A stretch of 64,000 bases of DNA from a virus. The stretch is taken from positions 62,001 through 126,000 of IMG/VR virus record IMGVR_UViG_3300042922_001182; one strand, written 5' to 3'. A program made the translations under genes and the position numbers. Position 1 is the first letter of the stretch; the number at the start of each line of letters is the position of its first letter. Shown here piece by piece: positions 62,856 to 64,000 of the stretch. The notes beneath the pieces are model-generated. The model was not told the origin of the DNA. It saw nothing but the letters and a program-made list of their open reading frames with translations, and did not search any database.

Positions 62856-64000
62856 TTACTCGTTGAGTCCGAATACCTTGCCGAACTTCCTGGCGAGGGC
62901 GCTGCCGTAGCCGTTCCTGGAACGGCGGGCTATCTCCTCCCTCACTATGGAGTCGCCCAGCGATTCCTGGCCGTGTGTCGATGCTCTCTTGTTGGCCTTG
63001 CCGAGCTGGGCGATCTGGCTGAGCGCCTTGCCGTGACCTTCTGTGGTGAGCGACCCGTCTGCGTTCTTCGTGTACTTCACGAACTTGGGAATGTTCTTAC
63101 CGTAGGCCATGCCGTAGCGGACCATCAGGTACGCGAAGAGCACGTCGTCGTGCTCGCCGCTGCGGTGCTCGATCTTGCCGTTCTTCTTGCGTTCCAGGTT
63201 CTTGATCTCGTTGAAGATGTCCTGGACGCGGACGATCTCGGGTTGGTCGTTGACGATGCCGTACAGCACCTCGTTGATCATCTTCTGGCGCGAGGACTGA
63301 TCCGTGTTGATGCCGTAGGTCCTGTCCTGGACGGGACGGGTGGTCTTGGCCGTCGGGGGCTTGACCTTCTTCTCGGCCTCCTTGGTCTTGAGCTCGTAGT
63401 AGACGTTGCGCTCGAAGTGCGTCTTGAGCAGGTTGTCGATGACGCCCTTGCCGTACGAGTTCCGCTCGATGAACATCACGCAGTTGGGCATGAGCGTCGC
63501 CAGCTCGCACAGAAGCTCTGTCAGCTCGGCGGTGTCGATGGCGCTGCTCTTGAAGTGCCCCATCGGTCGCAGGTCCTCCGGGTCGCAGATGACGATGGAG
63601 CTGGGATCTCGCATCAGGCCACCGGCGACGTCCACGCCGATCAGCCACGGCCTCCTCCAGTCGGTGATCTGCTCCACGAAGTTGAAGACGTAGTTGTCCA
63701 GGAGGTAGAGCTTACCGGCCGTGGTGCGGATAACGCCGTCTGCAATGGCGCTGAGCTGTTCCTCCTGGAAGGGGGAGGTGTTCGAGGCGTAGGTCCACTC
63801 CAGCAGGATCTCGCGCTTGACCATAAACATGTCGTTGTTCAGGTTTCGGCACTGCGTCCTGTACCAGCGCTCGCTGCGCCCGAGCTCCTGGTAGCTGAAC
63901 TTGATGTAGACGAAGTCGTTGGTGGAGATCTTGTCGATGTAGGCCTTGACCCTCTCGTGATCCCACTCGTAGAAGATCTCGTCGAAGGGCACCGCCGCCT
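62856..64000 (-). CDS. Terminase large subunit, C-terminal nuclease part
   Basis: Open at the right edge, so the N-terminal ATPase with Walker A and B lies outside the window. The visible 380 residues carry the RNase H-like nuclease of large terminases: first Asp in WLIGVDVAGGLMRDPSSIVI, Glu in MFIERNSYGKGVIDNLL, and the third acidic site in GEHDDVLFAYLMVRYGM. These are the three metal-binding positions of T4 gp17. It cuts the DNA concatemer and, with the ATPase, pumps it through the portal. The end has a basic tail (RRSRNGYGSALARKFGKVF). A GTG at 63992 exists but is probably internal. Confidence 0.9.
   Translation of the reverse strand, partial: AAVPFDEIFYEWDHERVKAYIDKISTNDFVYIKFSYQELGRSERWYRTQCRNLNNDMFMVKREILLEWTYASNTSPFQEEQLSAIADGVIRTTAGKLYLLDNYVFNFVEQITDWRRPWLIGVDVAGGLMRDPSSIVICDPEDLRPMGHFKSSAIDTAELTELLCELATLMPNCVMFIERNSYGKGVIDNLLKTHFERNVYYELKTKEAEKKVKPPTAKTTRPVQDRTYGINTDQSSRQKMINEVLYGIVNDQPEIVRVQDIFNEIKNLERKKNGKIEHRSGEHDDVLFAYLMVRYGMAYGKNIPKFVKYTKNADGSLTTEGHGKALSQIAQLGKANKRASTHGQESLGDSIVREEIARRSRNGYGSALARKFGKVFGLNE

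Noticed and set aside
1-64000. CRISPR arrays, insertion sequences, integrase or attachment sites
   Set aside because: No regularly spaced repeats, transposase or recombinase motifs, or paired terminal repeats were seen in the window.

Overview
This is a GC-rich window of densely packed, often overlapping genes, read as part of a large (jumbo) tailed-phage genome with a contractile tail. Virion genes visible are the large terminase (nuclease half, 3' edge), a gp16-like small terminase, a T4 gp20-like portal, a gp21-like prohead protease, a tail sheath and a tail tube. The phage also carries its own multisubunit RNA polymerase genes, as phiKZ- and AR9-type jumbo phages do. The GC-rich codons and a GTPGGEY domain that I associate with actinobacteriophages suggest, weakly, an actinobacterial host.

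Layout. 1-4834: end of a GyrA/ParC-like subunit, a paralogous coiled-coil gene pair (one copy broken by a frame change) and a secreted protein. 4915-9000: an operon behind a late-type promoter with unknown proteins, two paralogous membrane proteins and a C-terminal RNA polymerase beta fragment. 9001-9306: AT-rich and non-coding. 9307-16786: RecA/UvsX-like ATPase, the C-terminal half of a split beta subunit, and NAD-dependent DNA ligase. 16865-21125: unknowns plus a MutY/MIG-like DNA glycosylase. 21215-26348: HU protein, the N-terminal half of beta, small proteins, and a minus-strand pair (prohead protease and a probable virion protein). 26443-35830: Rad50/SbcC-like ATPase, tRNA-Arg(CCT), small terminase, a VSR-like relic, a protein with two ubiquitin-like domains, a PNK-like kinase and a protein with a LEA/KGG motif. 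35960-54402: about 35 mostly unknown plus-strand genes, often overlapping, with a family B DNA polymerase lacking everything after motif A, a Nudix hydrolase, DUF488-like and DUF1653-like proteins. 54518-64000: portal (+), then tube, sheath, three unknown proteins and terminase on the minus strand, keeping the T4 order 17-x-18-19-20.

How it fits together. Two promoter-like motifs recur between genes. CACATATTAT-type sites lie 35-80 bases upstream of non-structural genes, including the beta C-terminal half. AACA-N6-TA sites lie upstream of virion genes (portal, sheath, prohead protease, small terminase) and of the operon holding the second beta fragment. I infer that a virion RNA polymerase reads the first class early and makes the non-virion polymerase, which then reads the second class late, including virion polymerase genes. 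No integrase, transposon, rRNA or CRISPR array was seen.
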